Assembly (NCBI RefSeq): GCF_964355755.1
Contig: NC_092672.1
Location: 37,134,501 to 37,198,500, forward strand
Length of the DNA: 64,000 nt
Direction of reading: 5' to 3'
Source: Antedon mediterranea
Taxonomy: Eukaryota > Echinodermata > Crinoidea > Comatulida > Antedonidae
Positions within the stretch are counted from its first letter, which is position 1. Each line of letters opens with the position of its first letter. Positions 24,908-37,845 of the stretch are shown here, one piece after another. Position numbers and translations under genes: made by a program. The notes under the pieces were generated by a model that saw only the letters and a list, made by a program, of their open reading frames with translations, was not told the origin of the DNA and made no database searches.

Positions 24908-26505
24908 TGTAGGTTTAATGAAAATTTAAGAACATTGATCTGATGGAAAGATAAAACCAAGTTTTAAGATAATTGTTCCTTATTTTTATAAAAATTGTTG
25001 TACGTGAATACGTAATTGGCGCATTATGTAAACTCGTTTTTGTTCTTTTTTTATATATAGGTAAAGTGTATTGGGGGTTCAATTACATTTATCGTCCAAG
25101 ACAGTTATACCTAAATATTTATACTGTGAAACTAGGCCTGTATTGATCTATCATCACCAATTTTAACAATTTTATGGGTTTTATCTTTCTAAAGTCAATG
25201 ATTATTTCACATGATTTCAAAAGATTAGATAAGAAGGGATGTTAAGTTGTTTAAGTTTAGATAACAGGATGACATTGAAGGGTAGTAAATGCTGGTGAAA
25301 AGTCAATGAACAGAAGACAAGAGTATGTGCTCTTCTTATCTAGATGTTTCTGAATTGAATGGACAATGGTCGCGTTGTAGCATCCTCCAAGTGGCACCAC
25401 GACGCGCCCTTATGCACACTGCATGTGATCCAACAGGCATTCCACAACAGGTTTAATCAAGAAATGAATAAAAAAACAAACACACACACGGGTGATCGAC
25501 TACATAACCTCCTTGGCGAAGGAGGTTCAAAGCATATCATTATCAATTATTAACTCTAGGCAAATTTGCGTGAAAAAAAACTTCAGGTACAACTTTAGCA
25601 TTCCATTACATTTATTAACAAAATAAATACAATATTAAACTACAACAAGTGATACAATAGATAAACAGTATCCATGTTGAATACTTTATAACATATTAAA
25701 AATGTATTTAAAAAAAACATAACTATTGTTAAAATAAAAAATAGACTCTGGTAAAAAAGAATTTCGATATCGTGCGCTAGACGGATTCGTGGTACATAAC
25801 AGTAGTCTAAAATCAGAAAGATTACAATTTTATATTGCACAAAAGGATAAAATACAAATTATTCATTGCATGATACCGTAATTGTAAAGTTTTCCAACTG
25901 TAGACAGAGCTTAAGATACACTGAGCAACATTCTATACAACCGAATCAATCGAATTTATTTGATACTTTGAGTGACTGAGACATACGGTAAAATAAATAT
26001 AAAATGGTTTATCGACGTTAAAATAAGCTATCTGCCGGAGAAAGTATAATCTTCAGGTTGTTATTCGAGTTTGAAAAAATTAAAAATAGTAGTCTTTAAT
26101 TATATCGTACTTTACCTTAATTAAAAGTATCGAATTCTATAATAACTAGTAACTGAAAGAAAATAATGTTTGTTTAAATGCGCAAATAAACAGCATGCTT
26201 TGAGTGCGTGACAAAGTGCGAGGTGCGCCGCCAAATAATTTGTGCACCATTTTATCATTTCCTAAAGTGCGAGGCATATAGTTTACAATTATTGCGAGGC
26301 ATATAGTTTACAATTATTGCGAGGCATATAGTTTACAATTATTGCGAGGCATATAGTTTACAATTATTGCGAGGCATATAGTTTACAATTATTGCGAGGC
26401 ATATAGTTTACAATTATTGCGAGGCATATAGTTTACAATTATGGCGAGGCATATAGTTTACAATTATTGCGAGGCATATCGTGCTATGCTATAGGCCTAA
26501 TAATC
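24908..26505 (-). repeat. Tandem triplication, unit 1
   Basis: First of three about 1.6-kb direct repeats. Each unit carries a minus-strand fragment of a Rex/Babar-like LINE (a DFRK block near the unit start and a LLIDFSSAF-type RT block about 150 bp on), followed by a shared non-coding part with GACGGATTCGTGGTACATAA and CATTGCATGATACCG. Unit 1 alone carries eight copies of a 25-bp minisatellite near its end. The LINE frame here has stops. Confidence 0.85.
26269..26468. repeat. 25-bp minisatellite, exactly 8 units
   Basis: The unit starts GCGAGGCATATAGTTTACAA and ends TTATT. Eight units fill exactly 200 bp; one has a single change (ATGG for ATTG). The equivalent place in unit 2 of the triplication (about 28034-28060) has one partial unit, and unit 3 ends before it, so the array expanded after the segment was copied. 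Confidence 0.95.
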
Positions 26506-28098
26506 AATTGTAGGTTTTAATGGAAATTTTAAAACATTGATCCGATGGAAAGATAGAACCATGAAAGAAATAAAACTGTATATTTCCTCCATAATAGAAC
26601 CAAGTTTTAAGATAATTGTTCCTTATTTTTATAAAAATTGCTCTGTACGTGAATACGTAATTGGCGCATTATGTAAACTCGTTTTTGTTCTTTTTTATAT
26701 ATAGGTAAAGTGTATTGGGGGTTCAATTACATTTATCGTCCAAGACAGTTATACCTAAATATTTATACTGTGAAACTAGGCCTGTATTGATCTATCATCA
26801 CCAATTTTAACAATGTTATGGGTTTTATCTTTCTAAAGTCAATGATTATTTCACATGATTTCAAAAGATTAGATAAGAAGGGATGTTAAGTTGTTTAAGT
26901 TTAGATAACAGGATATGACATTGAAGTGTAGTAAATGCTGATGAAAAGTCAATCAACATAAGACAAGAGTATGTGCTCTTCTTATCTAGATGTTTCTGAA
27001 TTGGATGGACAAGGGTCGCTGTAGCATCCTCCAAGTGGCACTACGATGCCCGTTATGCAAACTGCATGATTGTGATCCAACTGGCATTCCACTACAGGTT
27101 TAATCAAATAAGAAATGAATAAAAAAACAAACACACACACGGGTGATTGACTACATAACCTCCTTGGCGAAGGAGGTTCAAAGCATATCATTATCAATCA
27201 TTAACTCTAGGCAAATTTGCGTGAAAAAAAAAGCTTCAGGTACAACTTTAGCATTCCATTACATTTATTAACAAAATAAATACAATATTAAACTACAACA
27301 AGTGATACAATAGATAAAAAGTATCCATGTTGAATACTTTATAACATATTAAAAATTTATTTAAAAAAACATAACTATTGTTAAAATAAAAAATAGACTT
27401 GGGTAAAAAAGAATTTCGATATCGTGCGCTAGACGGATTCGTGGTACATAACAGTAGTCTAAAACCAGAACGATTAACATTTTATATTGCACAAAAGGAT
27501 AAAATACAAATTATTCATTGCATGATACCGTAATTGTAAAGTTTTCCAACTGTAGTCAATTCACTATCTAAAGATCTGTCTACACTATCAAAAAAGTATC
27601 ATATGCATAAATATGGTAGTGACATGCTCATGGTAGTGATATGACATCATCATGTCCATTATATGGACACATCACATAAGTATAGACAGAGCCACATTCT
27701 ATACAACCGAATCAATCGAATTTATTTGATACTTTGAGTGACTGAGACATACGGTAAAATAAATATAAAATGGTTTGTCGACGTTAAAATAAGCTATCTT
27801 CCAGAGAAAGTATAATCTTCAGGTTGTTATTCGAGTTTGAAATAATTAAAAATAATAGTCTTTAATTATATCGTACTTTACCTTAATTAAAGGTATCGAA
27901 TTCTATAATATCTAGTAAACTGAAAGAAAATGTTTGTTTAAATGCGCAAATAAACAGCATGCTTTGAGTGCATGACAAAGTGCGAGGTGCGCCGCCAAAT
28001 ATTTGTGCACCATTTTATCATTTCCAAAAGTGCGAGGCATAATTACAATTATTACGAGGCATATCGTGCTATATATGCTATAGGCCTAATAATCAATT
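26506..28098 (-). repeat. Tandem triplication, unit 2
   Basis: Second copy, very similar to unit 1 but with an extra ATGAAAGAAATAAAACTG block near its start and a MITE at about 27575-27690. The minus-strand LINE RT fragment (26790-27060) is present but broken. Confidence 0.85.
27575..27690. mobile_element. GTCTACAC-type MITE
   Basis: The insert begins GATCTGTCTACACTATCAAA and ends AAGTATAGACAGAGC, an imperfect terminal inverted repeat. Inside are GGTAGTGAYATG and TGTCCATTATATGGACACAT, themselves palindromic. A second copy is at about 29140-29255 in unit 3 and a diverged one at about 45383-45460. Unit 1 keeps only TGTAGACAGAGC at the same point, so the element was probably lost there by deletion. 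Confidence 0.7.
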
Positions 28099-29505
28099 AG
28101 TAGGTTTTAATGGAAATTTTAAAACATTGATCCGAGGGGAAGATAGAACCATGGAGGAAATGAAACTGTATATTTCCTCCATGATAGAACCAAGTTTTAA
28201 GATAATTGTTCCTTATTTTTATAAAAATTGCTCTGTACGTGAATACGGAATTGGCGCATTATGTAAACTCGTTTTTCTTCTTTTTAGGTAAAGTGTATTG
28301 GGGGTTCAATTAAGTTTATCGTTCAAGACAGTTATACCTAAATATTTATTCTGTGAAACTAGGCCTGTATTGATCTATCATCACCAATTTTAACAATGTT
28401 ATGGGTTTTATCTTTCTAAAGTCAATGATTATTTCACATGATTTCAAAAGATTAGATAAGAAGGGATGTTAAGTTGTTTAAGTTTAGATAACAGGATATG
28501 ACATTGAAGGGTAGTAAATGCTGATGAAAAGTCAATCAACAAAAGACAAGAGTACGTGCTCTTCTTATATAGATGTTTCTGAATTGAATGGACAATGGTC
28601 GCTGTAGCATCCTCCAAGTGGCACCACGACGCGCCCTTATGCACACTGCATGTGATCCAACAGGCATTCCACAACAGGTTTAATCAAATAAGAAATAAGT
28701 AATCCTGCTAACAAACACACGCACGATGAACTACATAACCTCCTTGGCGGAGGTAATACATCGTTCAAAGCATTTCATAATCAATGCTTAAATTTGCATG
28801 AAAAAGAAAAGCTTCGAGTACAACTTTATCATTCCATTACATTTATTAACAAACATACATACAATATTAAATGACAACAAGTGATAAGATAGATAAAAAG
28901 TATGTTGAATTCTTTATAAAATATTAAAAAATTGAAAAAAAAACATGTTTTAAAAAACATACTATTGTTAAAATTAAAAATAGACTCGGATAAAAAGAAT
29001 TTTGATATCATGCGCTAGACGGATTCGTGGTACATAACAGTAGTCTAAAACCAGAACGAGGAGGAGAAAACACAAATTACTCATTGCATGATACCGTGAT
29101 TGTAAGGTGTTTCAACTGTAGTCAATTCACTACCTAAAGATCTGTCTACACTATCAAAAAGTATAATGTGCCTAAATATGGTAGTGACATGCTCAATTGT
29201 GGTAGTGATATGACACCATCATGTCCATTATGGGCACATCACATTAGTGTAGACAGAGCACATTCTATACAACCCGTTCGAATTTATTTTTGATACTTTG
29301 AGTGACTGAGACATAAAATAAATATAAAATGGTTTGTCGACGTTAAAATATGCTAGCTTCCGGAGAAAGTATAGGCCTAATCTTATTATTCTAGTTTGAA
29401 ATAATTAAAAATAATAGTCTATAATATATCGTAGGCCTACTTTACCTTAATTAAAGGTATCGAATTCTATAATATCGGTAACTGAAAGAAAATAATGTTT
29501 GTTTA
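28099..29505 (-). repeat. Tandem triplication, unit 3 (shorter)
   Basis: Third copy. It ends within the ATGTTTGTTTA sequence that continues in the other units, so the 3' part with the minisatellite site is missing. Its LINE RT fragment is the best preserved: minus-strand frame 28444-28674 contains LEDATATIVHSIQKHL and LLLIDFSSAFTTLQCHIL, clear RT blocks 2-3 of a Rex/Babar-like element. Confidence 0.85.
29140..29255. mobile_element. GTCTACAC-type MITE, second copy
   Basis: Same position in unit 3 as the copy at 27575 in unit 2, with the same ends (GATCTGTCTACACTATCAAA and GTGTAGACAGAGC). It was therefore present before the units were duplicated. Confidence 0.65.
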
Positions 29506-30052
29506 GTGTTGTATGTATTTCCATGCTGTGATATTTACCGGTATTGTAATCTTTCTTATTATTTACCCCAAATTAGAAATCTAAGGGGAAAAACTTGGCT
29601 TGCAGGGGAAAAAATGGTTGACATAGCCTCCGTAAACAAAGCAAATATTATTGCAAAGAAACTCGTCTCGAATTACAGCTACTAAGAGATACTGAATAAG
29701 TAAGTCCTGCAAAAACTAATCTCCAATAATGTGAGTTTATAGTAAAAGAAAATACAAATATAAACAAATGTATTATACAGAAAGTGACAGTTTAAAACGA
29801 GTGCGACAATATTACGTCATGTTAATTCATTGTGCGCATGCGGAGATATTTGGACGGGTTTCTTCGCTCACCTCGACACAGTTTGATTGTTTCTACGTCC
29901 GTCGTGTGACGACCGGCCGACGACGCATCGATTGACTAGCACGAATATGATGAACATGTGTTATTATTAATTCGTTTTATTAATTTGCTTCCAAAGAACA
30001 AATCAGAACAATATCACTTGGACTGTTGTCGTAATACCCGCGTAAGTTAGTT
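29506..30052. other. No recognised gene
   Basis: Low-complexity AT-rich sequence, then a GC-richer stretch around 29850-29940 (GACGACCGGCCGACGACGCA). No exon or repeat terminus can be supported. Confidence 0.35.
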
Positions 30053-30641
30053 CAGGGCCGTAGCCAGGATCTGTCAAGGGGGGTTCGGACACTAATGAGC
30101 AAAAAGATCGTACTTTTTTCCTCCTTCTCAAACACGTCGATAATTTAAAGGACGATAACTATTTGTTGCCGTATGTTAGATGCGCGTGCTCTGTGCGGAA
30201 CCGCCGATTGTTTGATCATTTACTCCGTATTTTGTTTTGCGTTCAAGTTCAATGCGAACGTACATCTAGGAGCAGCCCCGAAAAAAGCACACTGGTTGAA
30301 GGCAAATGCTATTTGCCAGCTCTATCTATAATATTTATTTACAGCAATTTGTTGTGGAATATAAATATGTAAATAGGTGATATTGATACATTTTAGTACG
30401 TATCGGCTGGTGGTCTAGAAAAAAATAATCGGATGCCATAATGTGAACTACAGTAGGCCTACTTGATACCATAGATATTATAGTGTAAAATATTAATATT
30501 AACTATAATCCTCTATGATACATACTTCATAGTCACACATGAGGGGGATGAGGGTTCACAGTCGGTTAAGGGGGGTTCGCTGTAAAGGGGGGGAGGGGGT
30601 TCGCCCGAACCATAAACCCCCCCCCCCTGGCTACGGGCCTG
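30053..30641. mobile_element. hAT-like MITE with G/C runs
   Basis: The ends are inverted: CAGGGCCGTAGCCAGG at the left and CCTGGCTACGGGCCTG at the right. AGTTAGT flanks the element on both sides (30045-30051 and 30643-30649). CAGGG-type ends with a 7-8 bp direct repeat fit hAT transposons. The right part has long G and C runs (AAGGGGGGGAGGGGG, then a C tract). There is no transposase ORF. Confidence 0.75.
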
Positions 30642-31540
30642 TAGTTAGTAGTAGTACTGTAGTAGCCTGAACAAACATAATAATACAGTACTTTAATTTT
30701 CTTGATTGTATCAAACTGAATTAACTGAGATTCACAATATTCATACGTCAAAGACAGTAAAATATTAGCCAAATTATAATTCAATTTAACTTAATTTACT
30801 AAACTTACAAAAGTTTTTCTATTTTTATTTCAAAACAACGATGGTATTCGCTTGGATTATGTGTATGCGGTATACGTGGTGATCTCAGCAAAGAATAATT
30901 AAACAATCCGCAATTTTCGCATTGGAAATTTGTATAACTTTCTTTAACAGGGCATGGATACCCGCCCTCACACGAACGGATGTATACAGACTAAAGAAGA
31001 CTTGATTTAAATATAATGATAATATATTTTGCAATTATAAAACATTTTATAAAACATATTCAATAACGAACTGTTGTACATTCACTTCTACATTAAATTA
31101 TTTACCACCATGGAAAATTAGTTCACAAAGAAATGCCAAACAGCAACAACAAAAATCAACGAAGTGTTACCAACATGGTCGATTCTTTGCCATTGTCACC
31201 GCGCACCAGTCTACGCCCGGTAAATTAAGTAATGTTTTTATAACTTAGTATAAAATAGATGTTATGTATGAGATAGAATGATAAATTTTATTAATATGTA
31301 GGCCTCTTTGTTTCTACCTGAAACAAGTTAAATATTGAAATATTATTAAACTATCATTCGTGTTGAAAACGCGTCAACAACACGCCCGCTAGAGCGCCCT
31401 GTAGTGTTGACGCGAACTGCTATTCAGCAGTTTGTTACTAAATAAATTGCATAAATGAACAATTACAAATAGCATGTACCATGATGTTAGCATGTGCTGA
31501 TAACATCATAAACATTTTACTGATGGTCCTTGCTTAGATC
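30642..31540. other. No recognised gene
   Basis: AT-rich with scattered short ORFs; nothing further can be supported. Confidence 0.35.
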
Positions 31541-31544
31541 AGTG

Positions 31545-32300
31545 TGACCGTCACAAAAAGTTATATACATCCCGACGTAATGCGGCGCCCTACCTACCTA
31601 CCAAACAAACCCAATTGCAAACATAAATTAATAAGTTGGGATAGATATATTATAGTGAAATCAAATTCTATTAGTTTCAAATTAAAAAGGTTGAAACGAA
31701 GAATGTTGGGCGATGCAAGTTTAAGAATTTACTTTTTCAAATAGGTATTGGATGTTTGGATGGCACAGCATGTAGAAGATCATAATTATTTTATTAGAGA
31801 ATTTGAATTACGGCTACAGGATATTGAAAGGCAAAATTATCGAGGATCGAGTTAAACTTTCTCCAAGGTTGAAATATTACAAAGAAATTAAAACCAATTT
31901 TAAATTAGAAGATTTTCACATTTATATTTATTTTATATTTATATTTATATTTATATTGACTAAATTAGGAATGTTAGATCTTGAAAACGAAGGGAAGATT
32001 GTCAGGAATTGAAAGGTAAAAAACATATCTGTAAAGTTTGCGAATGCAACGACGTAGAAAATTAATATCATTTTGTTTTAGAATGTCCATACTACAAAGA
32101 AATTAGACTTTTTTTAAACCTAATTAATTAATTTTACTAATGCAAAAAAAAAAAAGTTATTTATTTTCCGTCACATTCAAATTGTTGTTTTGTTTGATGG
32201 TTTTAACTGTGTTTTTTTAATTGCTATTTATATATTTGTTCTCTCATAAGCCAGAATTGGCTGGTCTTGTAAACAAGACTGTGATTAAATAAATAAAATA
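31545..32300 (+). pseudogene. LINE C-terminal fragment with tail
   Basis: Several frames together give a LINE ORF2 tail: the 31544-31744 frame with SFKLKRLKRRMLGDASLRIYF, then KTNFKLEDF, then (about 32010-32110) a zinc-like CKVCECNDVEN..HFVLECPYYKEIR block, as seen in many non-LTR C-termini. A T-rich 3' UTR and an AAATAAATAAAATA tail near 32286-32300 close it. Frame breaks near 31744 and 32010 mark it as dead. Confidence 0.65.
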
Positions 32301-32569
32301 GATTTAACAGCAAAAAAATAACTATTTTGCTGGTACTTACTACTCAAATTTAAATATTATTATCATATATTATTTATCATATTTTTCATACTACAGTATA
32401 TTGAATAATTAATATCTCTATGGTCATTAAACTCAAAGCTTAGACTTAAACAATTTTAACAAACTTCCCTTTCTTGTTTAATGCTTGTAACTTTTTTTTA
32501 TTGCTATGTTTCGAGTATGAAAATATGTTTGATGATTAATAACAGTGTTTAACATTTCATCTAATTATC

Positions 32570-34200
32570 AGGTGATCATGGTCCACAAGATGGGAACCCT
32601 TGTGGCGGATCTGGAATTTCATCTTTTTCACCGACTTGAACAACAATTGCCATTCCATATTCATAGTAAGTATCTCTTCCCTTACCCTAAAAACGTTCAT
32701 TTTCCTCAAACAGTACAGTCTAGTATTTAATTTTTTAATTAGTTGATCTACATGCTCTCCCCATGATAAATTATTGTCATACGTTACCCCAAGATACTTA
32801 TATGTTTTAACGATTTCTACCTCATGTCCTTTAATCTGGACAGGCTCAATTTCCCTTCTTTTTTTTACGGCGGAAATCTATTCGCATTTCTTTGGTTTTT
32901 GCTACATTAAGTTCCAGGAAATTTTCATCACAGTATTTCGTAAACCTAACTATTTCAGATTTGAAATTTGTATCGTCATCCTCTTTTATTAAACCTATCA
33001 TAGCAGAATCATCTGCAAATTTAATTACTGGACAGTCCGGGAATCTAGGTTGGAAATCTGACGTATACAATGTGAACAAAAACGGTGCAAGTACAGTACC
33101 TTGTGGTGCTCCCGTATTTGTCCGAATAATGTCCGATCTGACATTTTGATTTAGCCTAACAAACTGGAGACGTCCAACGAGGAAGTTAAAAACGAACGAA
33201 ATTAGTAAATTGGGGATATTCATGCCGAACAACTTATTAATTAAAATGTGTGGTTGGATGGTATTAAAAGCTGAACTAAAGTCGAAGTACATAATCCTAA
33301 CAGACGGGGATGTTCTCCAATTGTCAAGATGGGCATACATTTTTTCATTTTTGTATATTAATGCGTCTTCAGTGTTCCTGTTTCTCCGATAAGCGAACTG
33401 ATGTGGGTCCAAAAAATCTGCAACTAATGGTTTCAGGCTTTTTAGAACAATCTTTTCACAGACTTTCATTGGGACGGATGTTAGCGCAACAGGTCTAAGA
33501 TCGTTATAACACTGTATATTTTGTCGTTTAGGGATTGGGATGATGCATGACGTTTTCCAGGATTCTGGCAAGGTTTGTGTTTCAAAAATCAAGTTAAAAA
33601 TATATACAAAAATATCTGCCAATTGGGTTGCGCATAATTTAAGAACTTTGGGTAGAATTTGGTCTGATCCAGCTGATTTGGATGCTTTCAGACCTTTAAA
33701 GTGGCTGGTAACTTCATCCGCATTTGTCTTAAGGTCAAAACCACTTTCATCTGGTAAGGCCAACCTACTTTTGATTAAGATCTGTTCATCAGAAAAATTA
33801 TAGCGATCGAACCTATTAAAAAAAGTATTTAATTCATTAGCATATTGTTTAGTCAAATTTGACACAATTCCACTTCCTTGTGGCGATTTTGCATATCCGC
33901 TCATTTGCCTCATTCCCCTCCAAACCTTACTCATATCATTACCTACAAAATGTTCTTCTATTTCACGTTTGTACTTTAGTTTACTTTTACGTATTACTCG
34001 TTTAAGTTCCTTTTGGATTTTATTTAGTTCATTTACATCACCTCGATCGAAGGCCTGTCTCTTTTTCTTAATAACATCTGTCACCTCCCTATTTATCCAT
34101 GGTTTACGGTTTCCGTAAATTTTTACTTTCCTTTTTGGTATTACATTTTCAGTACAAAAGTTAATATATGCACTGACCGCTTCCGTTACCTCGTTATTCT
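32570..34200 (-). pseudogene. LINE reverse transcriptase, near-complete domain
   Basis: The minus-strand frame 34084-32846 (412 residues) is an uninterrupted non-LTR RT of the Rex/Babar type. Blocks in order: RGDVNELNKIQKELKRVIRK, LKASKSAGSDQILPKVLK, LPESWKTSCIIPIPK, NDLRPVALTSVPMKVCEKI, MYFDFSSAFNTIQPHIL, NTGAPQGTVLAPFLFTLYT, KFADDSAMIG, and ELNVAKTKEMRIDFRRK. The catalytic FADD is intact. At an A8 run (about 32860-32868) the frame shifts and continues as KGHEVEIVKTYKYLGVTYDN down to about 32580. Upstream sequence (34085-34200) still reads as the same ORF (VKIYGNRKPWINREVTD), then stops abruptly, so the endonuclease is missing. Confidence 0.9.
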
Positions 34201-34439
34201 AGTGGAAATCGTGGTATGCCAACTGTAAAATTTAAATGAAGCAAGTGTTCCACTAAATTAGCAGCTATAGAAACGGTTGCCTATATCCTGCTATAACATA
34301 GCAAGTGTAGCAATTTACCAAGAAAGGAAAGATGTAAAAAATATGTTTTACTCTTTATTTTATTTTCTGACTTTGTGTCCATGGTTCAAGAAATGAAAGA
34401 CGATAAACCACATTTGTGTTTGTATTCATCACCCGAGAT

Positions 34440-37190
34440 CCTTAAACATTTGTGCTCAATAATCTACCAAGACAGGCCCAGCTACTATAGTATAAATATA
34501 TTGTTTATACCTACATGACTTACTGTACATAAATGGTTACTATAGCATAATAAACATGCGCAGAGTCGAATAATGAGTTCTGCGCATGTCGGTTATGCTA
34601 TATTAACCAGTTTTTTATAAAAATTAAATGGTCGAAAATTATTTTTACATATAAATGGTTACTATAGCATAATAAACATGCGCAGAGTCGAATAATGGGT
34701 TCTGCGCATGTTTATTATGCTATAGTAACCAGTTATATCGAAAAATAAAAATGTCGAAATTTTGCAATTTTTGAAAAAAATCCCTGTTTTGTGCTCAATG
34801 ATCTACCAAGACAGGCCCAGCTACTATAGTATAAATATATTGTTTATACCTACATGACTTACTGTACATAAATGGTTACTATAGCATAATAAACATGCGC
34901 AGAGTCGAATAATGGGAAATTTTCGTAAAAAAGGCCGATTTTCGACCCTTTTATTTTTAGACATAAATAGTTAATATAACATAATAAACATGCGCAGAGT
35001 CGAATAATGGGTTCTGCGCATGTATATTATGCTATAGTAACCAGTTATATCGAAAAATAAAAAGGTTGAAATTTTGTAATTTTTGGAAAAAATCCCTGTA
35101 CTATTATAGTACAGGGAATTTTTCGAAAAATGGCTAATTTCGACCCTTTCATTTTTAGACATAAATAGTTACTATAGCATAATAAACATGCGTAGAGTCG
35201 AATAATGGGTTCTGCGCATGTCGATTATGCTATATTAAACAGTTATTTCGAAAAATAAATTAGTCGAATATTATTTTTAGACATAGGCCTAAATGATTAC
35301 TATAGCATAATAAACATGCGCAGAGTCGAATAATGGGTTCTGCGCATGTCGATTATGCTATATTAAACAGTTATTTCGAAAAATAAATTAGTCGAATATT
35401 ATTTTTAGACATAAATGGTTACTATAGAATAATAAACATGCGCAGAGTAGAATAATGAGTTCTACGCATGTCTATTATGCTATAGTAACCAGTTATATCG
35501 AAAAATAAAAAGGTCGAAATTTTGAAATTTTTTGAAAAAATCTCTGTACTATAGTTTCGCATGGCGATTATGCTATATTAATAAACAGTTATTTCGAAAA
35601 ATAAATTATTCGAATATTATTTTTAGACATAAATGGTTACTATAGCATAATAAACATGCGCAGAGTCGAATAATGAGTTCTACGCATGTCTATTATGCTA
35701 TAGTAACCAGTTATATCGAAAAATAAAAAGGTCGAAATTTTATAAATTTTTGGAAAAATCTCTGTACTATAGTACAGGGAATTTTTCGAAAATTACCAAT
35801 TTTCGACCCTTTTATTTTAGACATAAATGGTTACTATAGAATAATAAACATGCGCATGTCTATTATGCTATAATAACCAGTTATATCGAAAAATAAAAAG
35901 GTCGAAATTTTATAAATTTTTGGAAAAATCTCTGTACTATAGTACAGGGAATTTTTCGAAAATTGCCAATTTTCGACCCTTTCATTTTTAGACATAAATG
36001 GTTACTATAGAATAATAAACATGCGCATGTCTATTATGCTATAATAACCAGTTATATCGAAAAATAAAAAGGTCGAAATTTTATAAATTTTTGGAAAAAT
36101 CTCTGTACTATAGTACAGAGAATTTTTCGAAAATTACCAATTTTCGACCCTTTTATTTTAGACATAAATGGTTACTATAGCATAATAAACATGCGCAGAG
36201 TCGAATAATAGGTTCTGCGCATGTCGATTATGCTATATTAACCAGTTATTTCGAAAAATAAATTAGTCGAATATTATTTTTAGACAAAAATGGTTACTAT
36301 AGCATAATAAACATGCGAAGAGTCGAATAATTGGTTCTGCGCATGTCTATTATGCTATAGTAACCAGTTATATCGAAAAATAAAAAGGTAGAAATTTTGA
36401 AATTTTTGGAAAAAATCCCTGTACTATAGTACAGGAAATTTCTCGAAAAATGACCAATTTTCGACCCTTTCATTTTTAGAGATAAATAGTTACGATAGCA
36501 TAATAAACATGCGTAGAGTCGAATAATGGGTTCTGCGCATGTCGATTATGCTATATTCAATTCAATTCACATTTATTTACTCATCGTTTATAAATACAGT
36601 TTCATAGCATAAATGATGGCAAGGATCCTGCATAGAGAAGTTTACACTTCTGTTTTCGCAGGACCCTTTTACATAAAAAACATAAAACAATAAACACAAC
36701 ATAATAGATACAAAATAAAAAAAAACCATTTCCTATATACATTTTAGAGTTGTTCATCATCAAAAAGCGATACTGTTTATATTAAACAGTTATTTCGAAA
36801 AATAAATTAGTCGAATATTATTTTTAGACATAAATGGTTACTATAGCATAATAAACATGCGCAGAGTCGAATAATGGGTTCTGCGCATGTCTATTATGTA
36901 ATAGTAACCAGTTATATCGAAAAATAAAAACGTCGACATTTTGAAATTTTTGGAAAAAATCCCTGTACTATAGTTTCGCATGTCGATTATGCTATATTAA
37001 ACAGTTATTTCGAAAAATAAATTAGTCGAATATTATTTTTAGACATAAATGGTTACTATAGAATAATAAACATGCGCAGAGTCGAATAATGGGTTCTGCG
37101 CATGTATATTATGATATAGTAACCAGTTATATCGAAAAATAAAAAGGTCGAAATTTGGAAAAAATTCCTATACTATTAGTTCAGGGAAAA
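34440..37190. repeat. Array of about 15 hairpin-forming repeats
   Basis: Units of about 95-215 bp repeat in direct order. Each has a strong palindrome: TGGTTACTATAGCATAATAA then ACATGCGCAGA, a loop GTCGAATAATGGGT, and TCTGCGCATGT then YTATTATGCTATAGTAACCA, with arms of about 30 bases. Longer units add a second palindrome (CTGTACTATAGTACAGGG) between AAATTTTTGGAAAAA-type and TTTTTCGAAAA-type sequence. Two short units (near 35846 and 36017) lost the loop. A larger repeat with CTACCAAGACAGGCCCAGCT occurs at 34466 and 34803. Diverged traces continue to about 37600. Confidence 0.9.
36551..36783 (-). mobile_element. Retroposon 3' end inserted in the hairpin array
   Basis: An unrelated 230-bp segment interrupts one hairpin unit. 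It starts TTCAATTCAATTCACATTTA (the reverse of an A-rich tail) and contains AGGATCCTGCATAGAG and CGCAGGACCCTTTTA. The interrupted word GCTATATT resumes as TATATTAAACAG after it, giving a short TATATT duplication. Orientation is minus. Confidence 0.65.
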
Positions 37191-37845
37191 ATGGCCAAAA
37201 TATCCATTTTTTTAAATTCCATTATTATGCGATAATATTGCTATATATGCGCATATATTGCGTTATTATCATCTCATAGAGTGTTTGTAACCAGTATTGT
37301 CGAAAAATAAAAGGGCCAAAATTTGGCCATTTTTGTAAAAAATCCCCGACAGAATACATTATGTGCGTCTAAGCATGTCAGGTTATGATATATCATAGTA
37401 GCCAGTTATATCCAAAACAAAATTGTCGACATTTTGCCATTTTCCTTAAAATTCCCTGTACAATAACATGTGTTTTCGAAAATTATGATGGAACATGAGC
37501 AGATCACATTTTGTGCGTTTTCGCATATCGAATTATGATTGAGTAACCAGTAATAAATCACTTTATCCCTTTTATTTTTATCCAAAATGTCCAAATTTCG
37601 AACCTTTTAATTAATTTTGAAACAACCGGTTTCTATGATTATGCCGCAATGTCTGAGCATATATAAGCAATATATTAAAATTAAATGATTTTTAAAATAA
37701 ATGTTGAGATTATGGATTGCTGCTTCGCAACAAGATTCTCCTCAGTTGAGGAATAAAATGGAAATAAAACACCATACCACAATTTAAAGTACCGTTATAA
37801 TTATATATAAATCAATGATGTTGCGTAGCACTGTGTAAATTATAT

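Noticed and set aside
26269-26468. CRISPR-like regular repeats
   Set aside because: The units are directly adjacent with no spacers, and the sequence is clearly from an animal genome.
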